A DNA stretch of 64,000 bases from Idiomarina rhizosphaerae (GTDB taxonomy: Bacteria > Pseudomonadota > Gammaproteobacteria > Enterobacterales > Alteromonadaceae): the NCBI RefSeq assembly GCF_024159085.1, contig NZ_JAMZDE010000001.1, positions 186,001 to 250,000 on the forward strand, read 5' to 3'. The notes under the pieces were generated by a model. That model saw only the letters and a program-made list of their open reading frames with translations, was not told where the DNA came from and did no database searches. Below are positions 1 through 9,948 of this stretch, piece after piece. Both the position numbers and the translations under genes were made by a program. Each line of letters begins with the position of its first letter. The stretch's first letter is position 1.

Positions 1-118
1 GCCGAACCGAGAAAGTTCTTCACCGCAATAAACTGATGAATTAATCCGCACTTATTTGTTCCCTTCTTTCGAAATGCTATATCATGTACCGGAATTTTCA
101 CTCAGGACGTCGCCCGGA

Positions 119-1915
119 ATGATACGCAACGCTTCTATAATTAATGTCTTCAGAGTATCGCTCGCGCTTATCGTAATCGTTGCCAGCGCCTCTTCTCTAT
201 CTGCATTCTGGCTTTTGGAAAAATCAGAGCAGGACGCTGAGTTGATTAACGTTGCGGGCTCACACCGGATGAAAGCCTATAAGTTCGCGCTGCAGCTATC
301 GACAGGTAAGAATGTTCAGGCCCGCGAAACAGCGCAAGAAATAGAGACACTCTGGGAACAACCTTTGCTTCATCGCCACTTCGTCAAAGCTGGCGGCAGT
401 ATTCAACAGTTAGCCAAAGACGCCAAAGCCGAATGGCAACGGGTACACTCCGAGATAGCGGAGCAAGACTTTGTTCGCTTTTCCCAGCAGCAAAGTAACG
501 CCATAGACAACTATGTGAATCAACTGGACACTCTGGTCGGCCAGCTGCAAGAGCACTCAGAAAAACGGATGGAGACGGTTCGCAGCTCCCTGGCTCTAGC
601 CTCATTCTTTATCGTTGCCATATTTTTCTTTTTACTTACCGTGCTAAAACGAAAAATCAACCAACCGCTTCGGCACCTGCTGGCGGTTTCCAAACGTTTG
701 GGTCAGGGCGACTTCACCGCTAAGTCAAAAATCGATAACGAAGATGAAATAGGCCAGCTGTCCCGCACAATGAACAAGATGTCGGAAACCGTCAGCTACT
801 TTTACGGTGGTCTTGAACGCCGGGTAGAGCAGCAAACTCAGGAGCTGTCGCGCAAAAACAAGGTGTTGTCCTTTCTGTACGATACCGCCCGCTCCATTAT
901 CGTGCACAGTTATGACTACAATAATTACCAGCAAGTTATCGAAAAGCTGTACGAAATTGGCGAAGTGGATGACATTGAGTTATGTCTGTTAACGGAAGAA
1001 GGCAATCGCCCGTTTTTGCAACTGCAACCGCGTCCCAATTCACACGAACCCTGTGAGGCCGGTGACTGCGCTACCTGCCTTAAAGCAGGCCCTGGTGCTT
1101 CGGTAATAGAAGACAAACTGGTTTATCGCTTTGTGCTAAAACGGGAAGATCAAAACTACGGAGTATTAATTGTTCGCTGCGAGCAGGGACAGCCTCTGGC
1201 AACCTGGCAACAACAACTAATGAGTTCAACAGCGGACCAGCTGGCTCTATCACAAAGCCTGAAATCTGAGGAAGAGCAAGTACGCCGGCTGGCATTAATG
1301 CACGAGCGTACCGTTATAGCCCGCGAGCTTCACGACTCACTGGCACAGGCTTTGTCCTACTTAAAAATTCAGGTTACGAGACTACACAAAGGCATTGAGA
1401 AGAACGATCGCGCCACTATAGATGATGTCAGTAACGAGCTGAGAGAGGGCCTTAACTCAGCCTACCGGCAGTTGCGGGAATTGCTCACAACTTTCCGCTT
1501 AAAAGTAGATGGTTCAGGACTTTACAGCGCATTACAAACGACGGTTAAGCAGTTAACCGAACAAAGTAATATGGTTGTCCATCTGGACTATCGCCTTAAT
1601 AATATTCCGCTGGTGCCCCATGAAGAGATCCATTTACTGCAAATTATTCGTGAAGCCAGTCAAAACGCGGTAAACCATAGTCAGGGGAGTGAAGTACACA
1701 TTAGTCTGTCGCAGCCCAGTGGACAGGACGTGGAACTTAAAATTACGGATGATGGCATCGGTTTACCTGAAAATGCGGAGAAGGTTAACCATTACGGGTT
1801 AGCCATTATGCAGGAACGCAGTCGTAATCTTGGTGGTGAAATAAAAATCTCAAGACTGGAAAGCGGCGGAACCGAAGTTTGCTTCATCTTTACACCGGAC
1901 TACTTGTTGCAATAG
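119..1915 (+). CDS. narX: NarX/NarQ-type nitrate/nitrite sensor histidine kinase
   Basis: Inner-membrane kinase that senses periplasmic nitrate or nitrite and phosphorylates a NarL-type regulator. Seen: a membrane helix near residues 10-33, a P-box-like ligand segment (INVAGSHRMKAYKF) at about 43-56, a second helix near 155-175, then HAMP, a cysteine-bearing linker (CEAGDCATC), a HisKA_3 motif RELHDSLAQ with the likely phospho-His at 405, and a C-terminal ATPase with DDGIGLPE. The reading frame is open from 56, but I prefer the ATG at 119 because it starts just before the first helix. The NarL-type regulator at 3490 is the likely partner. The central cysteines lean towards NarX over NarQ, which is a weak argument. 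Confidence 0.85.
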   Translation: MIRNASIINVFRVSLALIVIVASASSLSAFWLLEKSEQDAELINVAGSHRMKAYKFALQLSTGKNVQARETAQEIETLWEQPLLHRHFVKAGGSIQQLAKDAKAEWQRVHSEIAEQDFVRFSQQQSNAIDNYVNQLDTLVGQLQEHSEKRMETVRSSLALASFFIVAIFFFLLTVLKRKINQPLRHLLAVSKRLGQGDFTAKSKIDNEDEIGQLSRTMNKMSETVSYFYGGLERRVEQQTQELSRKNKVLSFLYDTARSIIVHSYDYNNYQQVIEKLYEIGEVDDIELCLLTEEGNRPFLQLQPRPNSHEPCEAGDCATCLKAGPGASVIEDKLVYRFVLKREDQNYGVLIVRCEQGQPLATWQQQLMSSTADQLALSQSLKSEEEQVRRLALMHERTVIARELHDSLAQALSYLKIQVTRLHKGIEKNDRATIDDVSNELREGLNSAYRQLRELLTTFRLKVDGSGLYSALQTTVKQLTEQSNMVVHLDYRLNNIPLVPHEEIHLLQIIREASQNAVNHSQGSEVHISLSQPSGQDVELKITDDGIGLPENAEKVNHYGLAIMQERSRNLGGEIKISRLESGGTEVCFIFTPDYLLQ

Positions 1916-1936
1916 TAAAAGACACCGTCCGCGCTC

Positions 1937-3241
1937 TTAAGGGTTATAGAACTGACCATGCCGACGCAAATAGACAAAGCCATTTAACAAAAATCCGATA
2001 ACATAAAAAACAATGAAGTCGATATAAACGGTATCCATATTTTGTGACTGCAAAGCCCAGGCAAAACGCAAGGGCAAATAAACCGCGCCCAGCATGGCGA
2101 TAGTGCCCGCCCAAATTAAAACTCTGTGAGTATAAGTTCTGGGAAAAACTTTCGTCATGCTGACAACGACCGAGCCGTTTCCTAAAGCGCTGGTAAAAAT
2201 CAGCCCCAACATGCTGATGAAGAAAGGCTCAAAGTAGAGTTCAGTGGCACCATGTTGAGCAAAATACATGTAGCGACCAGCCAGAGCCCCAAATATCATC
2301 ATTAGTAACAGACTCACTTGCGTTATCAGGGCACCACCAAAAATAGTTGCCAGCCAACGCCCGAAAGGCCTGGCTAACAGAGCAATAAAAGGCCCCATCC
2401 ACACCAGAATTAAGGTGCTGTAACCAAACACAAATTCCAGCATCAAAGGCAACGCCATAGTAAAGCCGATAAAACTGCCAAACGTCATGTTGTACAAAAT
2501 ACTGCAATACCAGACGTGCCCATTGTGAGTCAGCAGCTTTCTTAAGGTAACTTTGGGTAATGACTGTTTGTGGTTTGACCATAACGCAGCCGCCGCGCTC
2601 AGAATAGCTGTCAGACCAAAAAGAATCGCCCAGACAAAACTGAAATTGTTTAGCAGAATAGCCTGGCCTGCCTCAATGCGAGAAAAAAAGTGACCACTAC
2701 TGCGTTCAAGTATAAGAGTGGAATCTACCGCAGCCAGCTGCCAGGTAGCCAGCAGAGGAACAACTAACTGAGCTAAAAACAGAGAGAATATCGTCATGCC
2801 AATAACCAGGCTCATGGACAACGGCAAGGGGGTCATGATTTTTGACTGACGAGTTAGGTCGAATGCGGACGCAAACATCATGCAGCCAATGCCTGACCCG
2901 GCGGCTAAAGCAACCAATATAGGATAGCTCAGCTGCACAGCTGAAAATTGCACAAAGCTGATAATACTAATTAGCAGCATAAGAGTGGCAATCACTGTAG
3001 GCATCCACCGTCCGAGGATGTTTGCCAGCAGAGTTCCTAACAGCTTGGACACTGCCCCGCTTGCACCAGCAATAGCAACTAATGACAACAACTGAACCGG
3101 GCTTAAGTGTAGGTTTGATTTTGCCAGCAATACAACGATAACGCTCCAGCTTGCCCAAAAGGTGACACCCAGTAATAACACACTCAGTGTTAACCCACGG
3201 GAAAGCGCGCGAGAACCGAGGTAATCACGAAAATCGCTCAT
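1937..3241 (-). CDS. narK: NarK-like MFS nitrate/nitrite transporter
   Basis: Probable inner-membrane major facilitator protein of the NarK group, moving nitrate in and/or nitrite out. About twelve hydrophobic segments are visible. The loop GSGIGCMMFASAFDLTRQ and the later GNGSVVVSMTKVFP resemble the two glycine-rich nitrate signatures of NarK but are degenerate, so substrate rests partly on context. It lies between a nitrate sensor kinase and a NarL-type regulator and is divergent from the latter. The frame is open from 3313. I chose the ATG at 3241 (MSDFRDYLGSR) because it precedes the first membrane segment by a normal distance; the ATG at 3268 is also possible. No nitrate reductase gene is in view. 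Confidence 0.7.
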   Translation of the reverse strand: MSDFRDYLGSRALSRGLTLSVLLLGVTFWASWSVIVVLLAKSNLHLSPVQLLSLVAIAGASGAVSKLLGTLLANILGRWMPTVIATLMLLISIISFVQFSAVQLSYPILVALAAGSGIGCMMFASAFDLTRQSKIMTPLPLSMSLVIGMTIFSLFLAQLVVPLLATWQLAAVDSTLILERSSGHFFSRIEAGQAILLNNFSFVWAILFGLTAILSAAAALWSNHKQSLPKVTLRKLLTHNGHVWYCSILYNMTFGSFIGFTMALPLMLEFVFGYSTLILVWMGPFIALLARPFGRWLATIFGGALITQVSLLLMMIFGALAGRYMYFAQHGATELYFEPFFISMLGLIFTSALGNGSVVVSMTKVFPRTYTHRVLIWAGTIAMLGAVYLPLRFAWALQSQNMDTVYIDFIVFYVIGFLLNGFVYLRRHGQFYNP

Positions 3242-3377
3242 TGTATTCGCTTGCGAAACTTTGCCCATAACATTGCAATTCGTTGTCATATTCACAGAGT
3301 AAGGACTGTGCAACTATGAGGGTTTGGATACAACTCACATCAAGAGTTAGTTTTGGGTTTATTATTGGGTAAACAGT

Positions 3378-3393
3378 TACCTCTTTCGGGGTA
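3378..3393. promoter_or_regulatory. NarL/NarP-type 7-2-7 heptamer palindrome
   Basis: TACCTCT-TT-CGGGGTA lies in the gap between the divergent narK-like and narL-like genes. Known NarL sites are heptamers TACYYMT, often as inverted pairs spaced by 2 bp. The left heptamer fits fully and the right one differs at one base. Regulation of one or both flanking genes by the adjacent NarX-NarL-type pair is inferred. Confidence 0.6.
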
Positions 3394-3489
3394 GAATTTT
3401 ATTCAGAAGTGTAAGTAATGCTTGTCTCCGGTGAATTTGTGCGCAAGCTATGTCAAACTAACCAGGTTAAATTTATAAGGGAGAACACT

Positions 3490-4149
3490 ATGACAACCGA
3501 AGCGGCCAGCATTATGCTAGTGGATGATCATCCGCTACTGCGCAAAGGATTAAAGCAGTTAATTGCGATGGAAGATGACATGACCGTTGTCGCAGAGGCC
3601 AGTAATGGCCCGGACGCCTTGCTGTTAGCAGCAGAGCATGACCCTGACTTAATCGTTCTGGATTTGAACATGCAGGGTATGGATGGCATAGAAACTCTGA
3701 AAAAACTCCGCGACTCAGGAGTCACCTCGCGGATTATCATGTTAACAGTGAGTGATGCTGATGATGACGTGGTTGCGGCAATTACCAATGGTGCAGACGG
3801 TTACCTGCTAAAAGACATGGAACCAGAACTGCTGCTGGAACAGATCCACCGCGCCGTTACCGGCAAAATGGTTTTAAGCGAAGCCATTACCGAAATACTG
3901 GCGACCGCACTGCGCCAACCAACGCAGTCAACCACTTCGCAATTGAGTAACTTAACCAATCGCGAGCACGAAATTTTAAGCTTAATTGCCAAAGGCATGA
4001 GTAATAAAGTCATTGCCCGCGAACTGGATATTTCAGATGGCACGGTGAAAGTGCACGTAAAACACTTACTGAAAAAACTGGGGCTACGCTCCCGGGTTGA
4101 GGCCGCCGTATGGATGGTCAACCTACAGGGTAATAAAGCGCCTCAATAA
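3490..4149 (+). CDS. narL: NarL/FixJ-family response regulator
   Basis: Two-domain regulator of 219 residues. The receiver begins MLVDDHPLLRKG, has the phospho-acceptor Asp in LIVLDLNM and a Lys in YLLKDMEPE. The C-terminal LuxR-type helix-turn-helix is LTNREHEILSLIAKGMSNKVIARELDIS-type, with HVKHLLKKLGLRSR recognition. The frame is open from 3418, but the ATG at 3490 has a clear AAGGGAG ribosome site and begins just before the receiver. It neighbours a NarX-type kinase and a NarK-type transporter, so a nitrate-responsive role is likely. A NarP-like role is equally possible. Confidence 0.8.
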   Translation: MTTEAASIMLVDDHPLLRKGLKQLIAMEDDMTVVAEASNGPDALLLAAEHDPDLIVLDLNMQGMDGIETLKKLRDSGVTSRIIMLTVSDADDDVVAAITNGADGYLLKDMEPELLLEQIHRAVTGKMVLSEAITEILATALRQPTQSTTSQLSNLTNREHEILSLIAKGMSNKVIARELDISDGTVKVHVKHLLKKLGLRSRVEAAVWMVNLQGNKAPQ

Positions 4150-4286
4150 GGACTGACAATAATCGCCCGTAATCGCGAGGGTAATCTGCCAACACCTACC
4201 CTCGCTACCTCTCCTTGATTTGCGTCAACCTGCCAATTCCCTGATTCTGCTATTCTTCACCGTTAATTTGGTTATACAGGTGTTTT

Positions 4287-5585
4287 ATGTCAGCCGCAGA
4301 TTTCCGTCCAGAGTTACTTTGTCCTGCCGGTAGCCCCGAAGCTATGCGTATGGCTTTTGCTTACGGTGCAGATGCCGTTTATGCTGGCGAACCTCGCTAT
4401 AGTCTTCGGGTACGCAATAACAGCTTTACCCTGGAAAACTTGGGCGAATGCATTAACGAAGCTCATCAGCAGGGAAAGCGTTTTTATGTTGTAGTCAATA
4501 TTGCGCCGCACAACGCCAAGCTGGCCCGTTTTGTTGAACACATTTGCACCATTGTCGAGATGAAGCCCGATGCCTTAATTGTGTCTGACCCCGGCGTGGT
4601 TATGTTGCTGCAACAGTACTTTCCCGAACAACCTCTGCACTTATCGGTACAGGCCAACACGGTCAACTGGGCTGCACTTCAATTCTGGCAACAACAAGGT
4701 ATTGAACGGGTAATTCTGTCTCGCGAGCTGGGCCTCAAAGAAATTGCTGAGATGCGCAAGCAAGTGCCTGACATGGAAGTTGAAGTATTCGTACACGGCG
4801 CGCTGTGCATGGCCTATTCCGGACGCTGCCTGCTGTCTGGCTATATGAACAAGCGCGACCCCAATCAGGGCGCCTGCACCAATGCCTGTCGCTGGGGGTA
4901 TGAGGTGCACGAAGCAAAGGAAAACGCTGTGGGTCAATATGAACCGGTACTTCTCGGCGACCCGAAGCGTCCGCAGGACTTAATGTTGCTGGATGAGGAC
5001 ATACACGGCTCCTACATCATGAACTCGAAGGATTTACGCGCGGTTGAATATGTAAAGGACTTAGTTGAGATGGGTGTTCATTCCTTAAAAATTGAAGGTC
5101 GCACTAAGTCAGACTATTACATTGCCAGAACAGCTCAGGTTTATCGGCGCGCAATTGACGACGCCGTGGCCGGTAAACCTTTTAATAGCGAACTGCTTAG
5201 CGAACTGGAAGGTATGGCAAACCGTGGGTTTACCGCAGGTTTCTTACAACGCCATACACCACAAGACTTGCAGAATTATGAACGCTCGCACAGTGAAGGC
5301 GAGCATATTCTGGTCGGGCAACTGGCAGCAGCAACCGCCGACAACAGCTTGTATGAGGTTGAGGTGAAAAATGGCTTTTCTATTGGTGATGAACTGCTGC
5401 TGATGACACCCAAAGGCAACTATCCGTTTCAATTGGCACGTATGGAATCTCTTAAAGACGAGGCCGTGATCCGCGCGCCCGGTTCCGGTTATCAAGTGAA
5501 ACTTCAGACACCGGTTAGCATAGAAAAAAACGATATTCCCTTTTGTTTTCTGATTAAAGAAGCAACCGTGAGGAAAGTAGCATGA
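4287..5585 (+). CDS. trhP: TrhP (YegQ) tRNA U34 hydroxylation protein, U32 family
   Basis: Member of the peptidase U32 family that, in E. coli, is needed for prephenate-dependent 5-hydroxylation of uridine 34 in tRNA. The N-terminus (ELLCPAGSPEAMRMAFAYG, then ADAVYAGEPRYSLRVRNN) matches YegQ closely. Cysteines cluster at LCMAYSGRCLLSGYMN and ACTNACRW, the family's likely Fe-S ligands. Length of 432 residues is close to the family's usual size. The stop overlaps the next start by ATGA, coupling it to a small ferredoxin. Assignment to the YegQ branch rather than the RlhA (YdcP) branch rests on sequence and length. Confidence 0.85.
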   Translation: MSAADFRPELLCPAGSPEAMRMAFAYGADAVYAGEPRYSLRVRNNSFTLENLGECINEAHQQGKRFYVVVNIAPHNAKLARFVEHICTIVEMKPDALIVSDPGVVMLLQQYFPEQPLHLSVQANTVNWAALQFWQQQGIERVILSRELGLKEIAEMRKQVPDMEVEVFVHGALCMAYSGRCLLSGYMNKRDPNQGACTNACRWGYEVHEAKENAVGQYEPVLLGDPKRPQDLMLLDEDIHGSYIMNSKDLRAVEYVKDLVEMGVHSLKIEGRTKSDYYIARTAQVYRRAIDDAVAGKPFNSELLSELEGMANRGFTAGFLQRHTPQDLQNYERSHSEGEHILVGQLAAATADNSLYEVEVKNGFSIGDELLLMTPKGNYPFQLARMESLKDEAVIRAPGSGYQVKLQTPVSIEKNDIPFCFLIKEATVRKVA

Positions 5586-5779
5586 TTGTCATTAACGATG
5601 GCTGTATTAACTGCGATGTTTGCGAACCCGAATGCCCAACCGAAGCTATTTCAATGGGCGACAGCATTTACGAGATAAATCAGGATAAGTGCGTAGAGTG
5701 TGAAGGTTATTACGATACACCGAACTGCTACGCGGTATGTCCGGTAGAGGCTGTCGATATTCTACAAGATAAGGGGTAA
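5582..5779 (+). CDS. yfhL: YfhL-type 2[4Fe-4S] ferredoxin
   Basis: Small electron carrier of 65 residues. The first cluster motif is CINCDVCEPECP and the second CVECEGYYDTPNCYAVCP, with the extended spacing typical of the YfhL group. It is about 20 residues shorter at the C-terminus than E. coli YfhL, but all eight cluster cysteines plus one extra are present. Its ATG overlaps the stop of trhP (ATGA), so the two are very probably translated together. That arrangement suggests it supplies electrons to, or maintains the cluster of, TrhP; this is inferred. Confidence 0.85.
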   Translation: MIVINDGCINCDVCEPECPTEAISMGDSIYEINQDKCVECEGYYDTPNCYAVCPVEAVDILQDKG

Positions 5780-5828
5780 CTCTCATCTCTCTTTAGAGGT
5801 AGATAAATTTGCTGGAGGGTTTTGTATA

Positions 5829-6554
5829 GTGAACCAGATCAATAATTCAGCAGATGAGATGACTATGCGTACCCCAATTCAATGTAGCCAATGCAGCATG
5901 CAATCAATTTGCGTACCCGCCGGTTTAGTGCCAACCGATGTCGAAATTCTGGATAAATGTAGCCGCGAACCGCATCTTTTTAACAAGCGTAATATTGTCT
6001 TTAGTGAAGGACAAAAACTCAATTCAGTTTTCGCAATAAAAAGCGGCTCGGTGAAATGCTACACCATTGACAGCAATGGTAAACAGCAAATTACCAGCTT
6101 CCATATGGTTGGCGACATTGTCGGCCTTGAGAGCTTGGCCAGCGGTTCAGCAGCCACATATTGCGAGACCATGGAAACCTCTATGCTGTGCGAACTAAAA
6201 CTGAGCAAACTTTTTGCACAGGAGCTTCCTAAGGTTGAGAGTAACCTTCTTCAGCTTATGAGCCGCCGTTTAGCAAATTGCAGCAAACATTACTTAAACA
6301 TTGTGAATACCAGTGCGGAACAGAAAGTTGTGGCCTTTTTACTTTCAATAAGCACGCACATGCATCAACATGGATTGTCCCGTAGTGAGTACCGACTGCC
6401 AATGACGCGCACGGATATTGCCAATTATCTGGGCCTGGCCGTTGAAACTGTCAGCCGTATTTTCACCGCACTGAAAGAGCAGCAGCTGATTAACACCGAG
6501 CAGTCCATTCTCACTATTAATGATTTTACGGCTCTGGAAAGCCGAGTCGCTTAG
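5829..6554 (+). CDS. fnr: FNR oxygen-sensing transcription regulator
   Basis: Crp/Fnr-family activator of anaerobic genes. Cysteines 19, 22 and 28 ([10 protein letters not shown]) and Cys121 (SMLCEL) match the four ligands of the oxygen-labile [4Fe-4S] cluster in E. coli FNR. The cyclic-nucleotide-like barrel is followed by a recognition helix with VETVSR, the E-SR signature for TTGAT half-sites. A GTG start is used, preceded by GGAGGG; the ATG 14 codons later would still keep the cysteines. It stands alone between the yfhL-type gene and an acyl-CoA dehydrogenase gene. Confidence 0.92.
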   Translation: MNQINNSADEMTMRTPIQCSQCSMQSICVPAGLVPTDVEILDKCSREPHLFNKRNIVFSEGQKLNSVFAIKSGSVKCYTIDSNGKQQITSFHMVGDIVGLESLASGSAATYCETMETSMLCELKLSKLFAQELPKVESNLLQLMSRRLANCSKHYLNIVNTSAEQKVVAFLLSISTHMHQHGLSRSEYRLPMTRTDIANYLGLAVETVSRIFTALKEQQLINTEQSILTINDFTALESRVA

Positions 6555-6574
6555 TACTTTTTTCAGGAGGTTAC

Positions 6575-7747
6575 ATGTCATCCGCTGGTTTTAATTGGTC
6601 CGATCCGCTCAACTGGCAAAATGCTTTGTCAGATGAAGAAAAAATGATTCAGGAAAGTGCCCATCAGTACGCACAAGAAAAGCTCATGCCGCGCGTGCTG
6701 GAGGCCAACCGCAACGAAAACTTTGATCGCCAAATTATGAACGAGCTGGGTGAGATGGGGCTACTAGGCGCTACATTACCGGAAGAATACGGCGGTAGCG
6801 GTGTTAACCACGTAAGCTATGGCCTTATTGCACGCGAAATTGAGCGTGTCGACAGCGGTTACCGAAGTGCCATGAGCGTGCAATCATCTTTAGTAATGCA
6901 CCCGATTTATACCTTTGGTACTGAAGCCCAGCGTAAAAAATACTTACCGAAGTTAGCCAGCGGCGAATGGGTTGGGTGTTTTGGTCTGACTGAACCCGAT
7001 TCCGGCTCCGATCCGGCCAGCATGCGTACCACAGCTAAACGCACTGACAACGGTTACGTGTTGTCCGGCTCTAAAATGTGGATCACAAACTCTCCGATTG
7101 CCGACATTTTTGTCGTTTGGGCCAAACTCGACGGCGAAATTCGCGGTTTTGTGCTGGAAAAAGGCATGAAAGGCCTGAGCGCGCCCAAAATTGACGGTAA
7201 ATTCTCGCTACGCGCCTCTATTACCGGCGAAATTGTGATGGATGGCGTTGAAGTGTCCGAAGACCACATTTTCCCGGAAGTTAAAGGTTTAAAAGGCCCA
7301 TTTAGTTGTTTGAATAAAGCACGCTACGGCATTGCCTGGGGCTCGCTCGGCGCGGCTGAATTCTGTTGGCACGCAGCACGACAGTATACGCTGGACCGCA
7401 GCCAGTTTGGTCGCCCGTTGGCGGCAAATCAGCTGATACAGAAAAAGCTGGCCGACATGCAGACCGAAATCAGCCTGGGCTTATTAGGCTGCCTGCAAGC
7501 CGGGCGTGAGCTCGATAACGGCACACTGAATCCAACCGCTATTTCACTCATTAAGCGTAACAGCTGTGGTAAAGCACTGGATATTGCCCGCCAGGCGCGG
7601 GACATGCACGGCGGTAACGGTATTGCCGATGAATATCATGTTATTCGCCACGTTATGAACCTGGAAGCGGTGAATACCTACGAGGGTACACACGATATTC
7701 ACGCGTTAATTTTAGGTCGTTCACAGACCGACATTCCTGCGTTTTAG
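6575..7747 (+). CDS. gcdH: Glutaryl-CoA dehydrogenase-type acyl-CoA dehydrogenase
   Basis: FAD enzyme likely to oxidise and decarboxylate glutaryl-CoA to crotonyl-CoA in lysine or tryptophan breakdown. Family motifs are [13 protein letters not shown] (flavin and substrate contact), [13 protein letters not shown], an [15 protein letters not shown] segment typical of GcdH, and the catalytic glutamate in [16 protein letters not shown]. Length 390 is normal. A strong ribosome site (AGGAGG) precedes the ATG. It is the first gene of an apparent operon with the fused E1 enzyme 14 bp downstream. Glutaryl-CoA specificity is inferred from the motif set. Confidence 0.85.
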   Translation: MSSAGFNWSDPLNWQNALSDEEKMIQESAHQYAQEKLMPRVLEANRNENFDRQIMNELGEMGLLGATLPEEYGGSGVNHVSYGLIAREIERVDSGYRSAMSVQSSLVMHPIYTFGTEAQRKKYLPKLASGEWVGCFGLTEPDSGSDPASMRTTAKRTDNGYVLSGSKMWITNSPIADIFVVWAKLDGEIRGFVLEKGMKGLSAPKIDGKFSLRASITGEIVMDGVEVSEDHIFPEVKGLKGPFSCLNKARYGIAWGSLGAAEFCWHAARQYTLDRSQFGRPLAANQLIQKKLADMQTEISLGLLGCLQAGRELDNGTLNPTAISLIKRNSCGKALDIARQARDMHGGNGIADEYHVIRHVMNLEAVNTYEGTHDIHALILGRSQTDIPAF

Positions 7748-7761
7748 TAGCGAGGCTTACC

Positions 7762-9948
7762 ATGCGTTGCGATATTGAGGGCTGGCAACAGGACTTTATT
7801 GAGCGACTGGCGCAGGCAGACTTACCTGCGCCTCAATCGCAGTACACCAGCTTAAGTGATGCTGACTTATTTGCTCTGTTTCACAGTCAGGTTCTGAGCC
7901 GTTTCATTGATATCGAGTCGCGTCGCCTGCAGCGTCAGGGCAAGAGTTTCTATACCATTGGTAGCGCTGGACACGAAGGCAACGCCGCAGTTGCAGCAGC
8001 CTTACGGGTAACCGACCCGGCTTTTCTGCATTATCGCAGCGGCGCTTTTTTCTTACAGCGCGCCAAGCAGCTTGAGGGTTCGCACTCGGTATATGACTTA
8101 ATGTTGTCGTTTTGTGCCTCCAGCGAAGACCCAATATCGGGGGGCCGTCACAAAGTGTTGGGCAGCCTCGCACTCAATATACCGCCGCAAACCTCGACCA
8201 TTGCTTCGCACTTACCCAAAGCCATGGGTACAGCCTACGCCATTGGACTCAGTAAGCGACTGAAGTACGAAGGCCAGTGGCCGGACGATGCCATTGTGCT
8301 GTGTAACTTCGGCGATGCCTCAGCAAACCATTCCACGGCTGTAGGGGCACTTAACGCTACCGGCTGGAGTGCTTATCAGGGCATGCCGATGCCCATTCTC
8401 TATGTGTGTGAAGACAACGGTATTGGTATTTCTACCTCAACGCCCCGAGGATGGACTGCCCAGCAGCTTAAAAACTACCCGGCAATACGTTATTACTATG
8501 CAGACGGCGCTAATGTCAGTGAGACCTACGCCGTAGCAAGCCAGGCTGCCGAGTATATAAGGCGCACGCGGAAACCCGCTATTTTGCATTTAAAGACTCA
8601 GCGCTTCTTTGGTCATGCTGGTGCCGATGCAGAAGTTGCCTATCGCAGCAATGAATCGATAGAACAAAGTTTTGAAACCGACGTGCTTTTACAAAGTGCA
8701 GCGCAAGTCATTGAGCGGGGCTCTTGCACCGGTATTCAACTCTCAGAGAAAGCACAATGCTGGTTACAGCGCATTCAGCGGGTGGGAGCTGAAGCTTCTG
8801 CGCGGCCCAGGCTTGAGTGCGCAGAGTCGGTCATGGCTTCTATTGTGCCAAAAACACTGGCCGACGATACTCAGCCACTAACCAGCACTCAGCAACAGGC
8901 GGTATTTGCGTTTGATAAGCGCAACTTTAAAAAGCCACAGCCGTTAGGCAAAATGATCAACTGGGCGCTGCATGAAATATTGGCGCGTTACCAGAACACC
9001 GTTGTTTTTGGAGAAGATGTTGGCAAAAAAGGTGGGGTGTACCACGTAACCCACCACCTTTTTGATCATTTTGGCGCCAACCGTGTCGTAAATACCCTGT
9101 TGGATGAGCAAAGTATTCTTGGCTTAGCCATGGGCATGGCGCAACAAGGCTTTCTTCCCATACCAGAAATACAGTTCCTGGCTTACGTGCATAATGCCGA
9201 AGACCAGATTCGGGGCGAAGCGGCAACCCTGCCCTTTTTCTCTAATGGCCAATACCACAACGGTATGGTTATTCGTATTGCAGGCCTCGCTTACCAGAAA
9301 GGCTTTGGCGGCCATTTTCATAATGACAATTCCTTCGCCGTATTTCGTGATATTCCGGGCGTTATTGTGATGTGCCCGTCGAATGGGCACGACGCTGTAT
9401 TAATGATGAGACAAGCGGTACAGCTTGCCCACTGCCAGAAACGCTTAGTTATTTTTCTGGAGCCTATTGCCCTTTATATGACCCGCGATTTGATGGAAGA
9501 AGGCGATCAAGGCTGGCTGCATGAATTTCCTTCAGCTACCGCGCCGCTACCTGCTCTCGGCGAACCCTCCAGTTATGGTGAAGGCAATGAGCTGGTTATC
9601 ATCACCTATGGCAACGGTTACTACTTAAGTCGGCAGGCGTGTAGCGAGCTCAAGCTTGAACGGCGCATCCGCATTCTCGATTTACGCTACTTAGTCCCTC
9701 TGGATATTGAAAAGATTTTAGCCGCCGTTGGATCTGCTAACCACATTCTGATTGTGGATGAATGCCGTAACCGAGGCTCGTTAAGTGAGGAGCTGGTGAC
9801 CGCTCTCTACGAACACCGCCGTGACTGGCAGTGTGTTGACCGTATTACCGCGAAAGACAGTTTTATTCCTCTGGGCTCTGCCGCTTATAAAGTTCTGCCT
9901 GGAAAAGAAGACATTATCCACTATTTACAGGAGCATTTAGGCCAATGA
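7762..9948 (+). CDS. Fused E1 alpha-beta 2-oxoacid dehydrogenase
   Basis: Thiamine diphosphate-dependent E1 component in which alpha and beta subunits are one 728-residue chain. The N-terminal half has the alpha-type cofactor motif (NFGDASANHS with EDNGIGIS downstream). The C-terminal half begins near residue 385 with the beta-type VVFGEDVGKKGGVYHVT and ends in a transketolase C domain (LRYLVPLDIEKI). Branched-chain 2-oxoacids are the likeliest substrates from family resemblance, but pyruvate-like acids cannot be excluded. No E2 or E3 gene is adjacent, so the partner subunits must come from elsewhere. Its stop overlaps the next start (ATGA). Confidence 0.8.
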   Translation: MRCDIEGWQQDFIERLAQADLPAPQSQYTSLSDADLFALFHSQVLSRFIDIESRRLQRQGKSFYTIGSAGHEGNAAVAAALRVTDPAFLHYRSGAFFLQRAKQLEGSHSVYDLMLSFCASSEDPISGGRHKVLGSLALNIPPQTSTIASHLPKAMGTAYAIGLSKRLKYEGQWPDDAIVLCNFGDASANHSTAVGALNATGWSAYQGMPMPILYVCEDNGIGISTSTPRGWTAQQLKNYPAIRYYYADGANVSETYAVASQAAEYIRRTRKPAILHLKTQRFFGHAGADAEVAYRSNESIEQSFETDVLLQSAAQVIERGSCTGIQLSEKAQCWLQRIQRVGAEASARPRLECAESVMASIVPKTLADDTQPLTSTQQQAVFAFDKRNFKKPQPLGKMINWALHEILARYQNTVVFGEDVGKKGGVYHVTHHLFDHFGANRVVNTLLDEQSILGLAMGMAQQGFLPIPEIQFLAYVHNAEDQIRGEAATLPFFSNGQYHNGMVIRIAGLAYQKGFGGHFHNDNSFAVFRDIPGVIVMCPSNGHDAVLMMRQAVQLAHCQKRLVIFLEPIALYMTRDLMEEGDQGWLHEFPSATAPLPALGEPSSYGEGNELVIITYGNGYYLSRQACSELKLERRIRILDLRYLVPLDIEKILAAVGSANHILIVDECRNRGSLSEELVTALYEHRRDWQCVDRITAKDSFIPLGSAAYKVLPGKEDIIHYLQEHLGQ

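Noticed and set aside
1-55. Possible end of an upstream gene (frame ending HRNKLMN, stop at 42-44)
   Set aside because: Only 13 codons are visible, too few to assign.
3314-3417. FNR box near narK
   Set aside because: Only an ATCAA half-site is visible; no TTGAT-N4-ATCAA palindrome.
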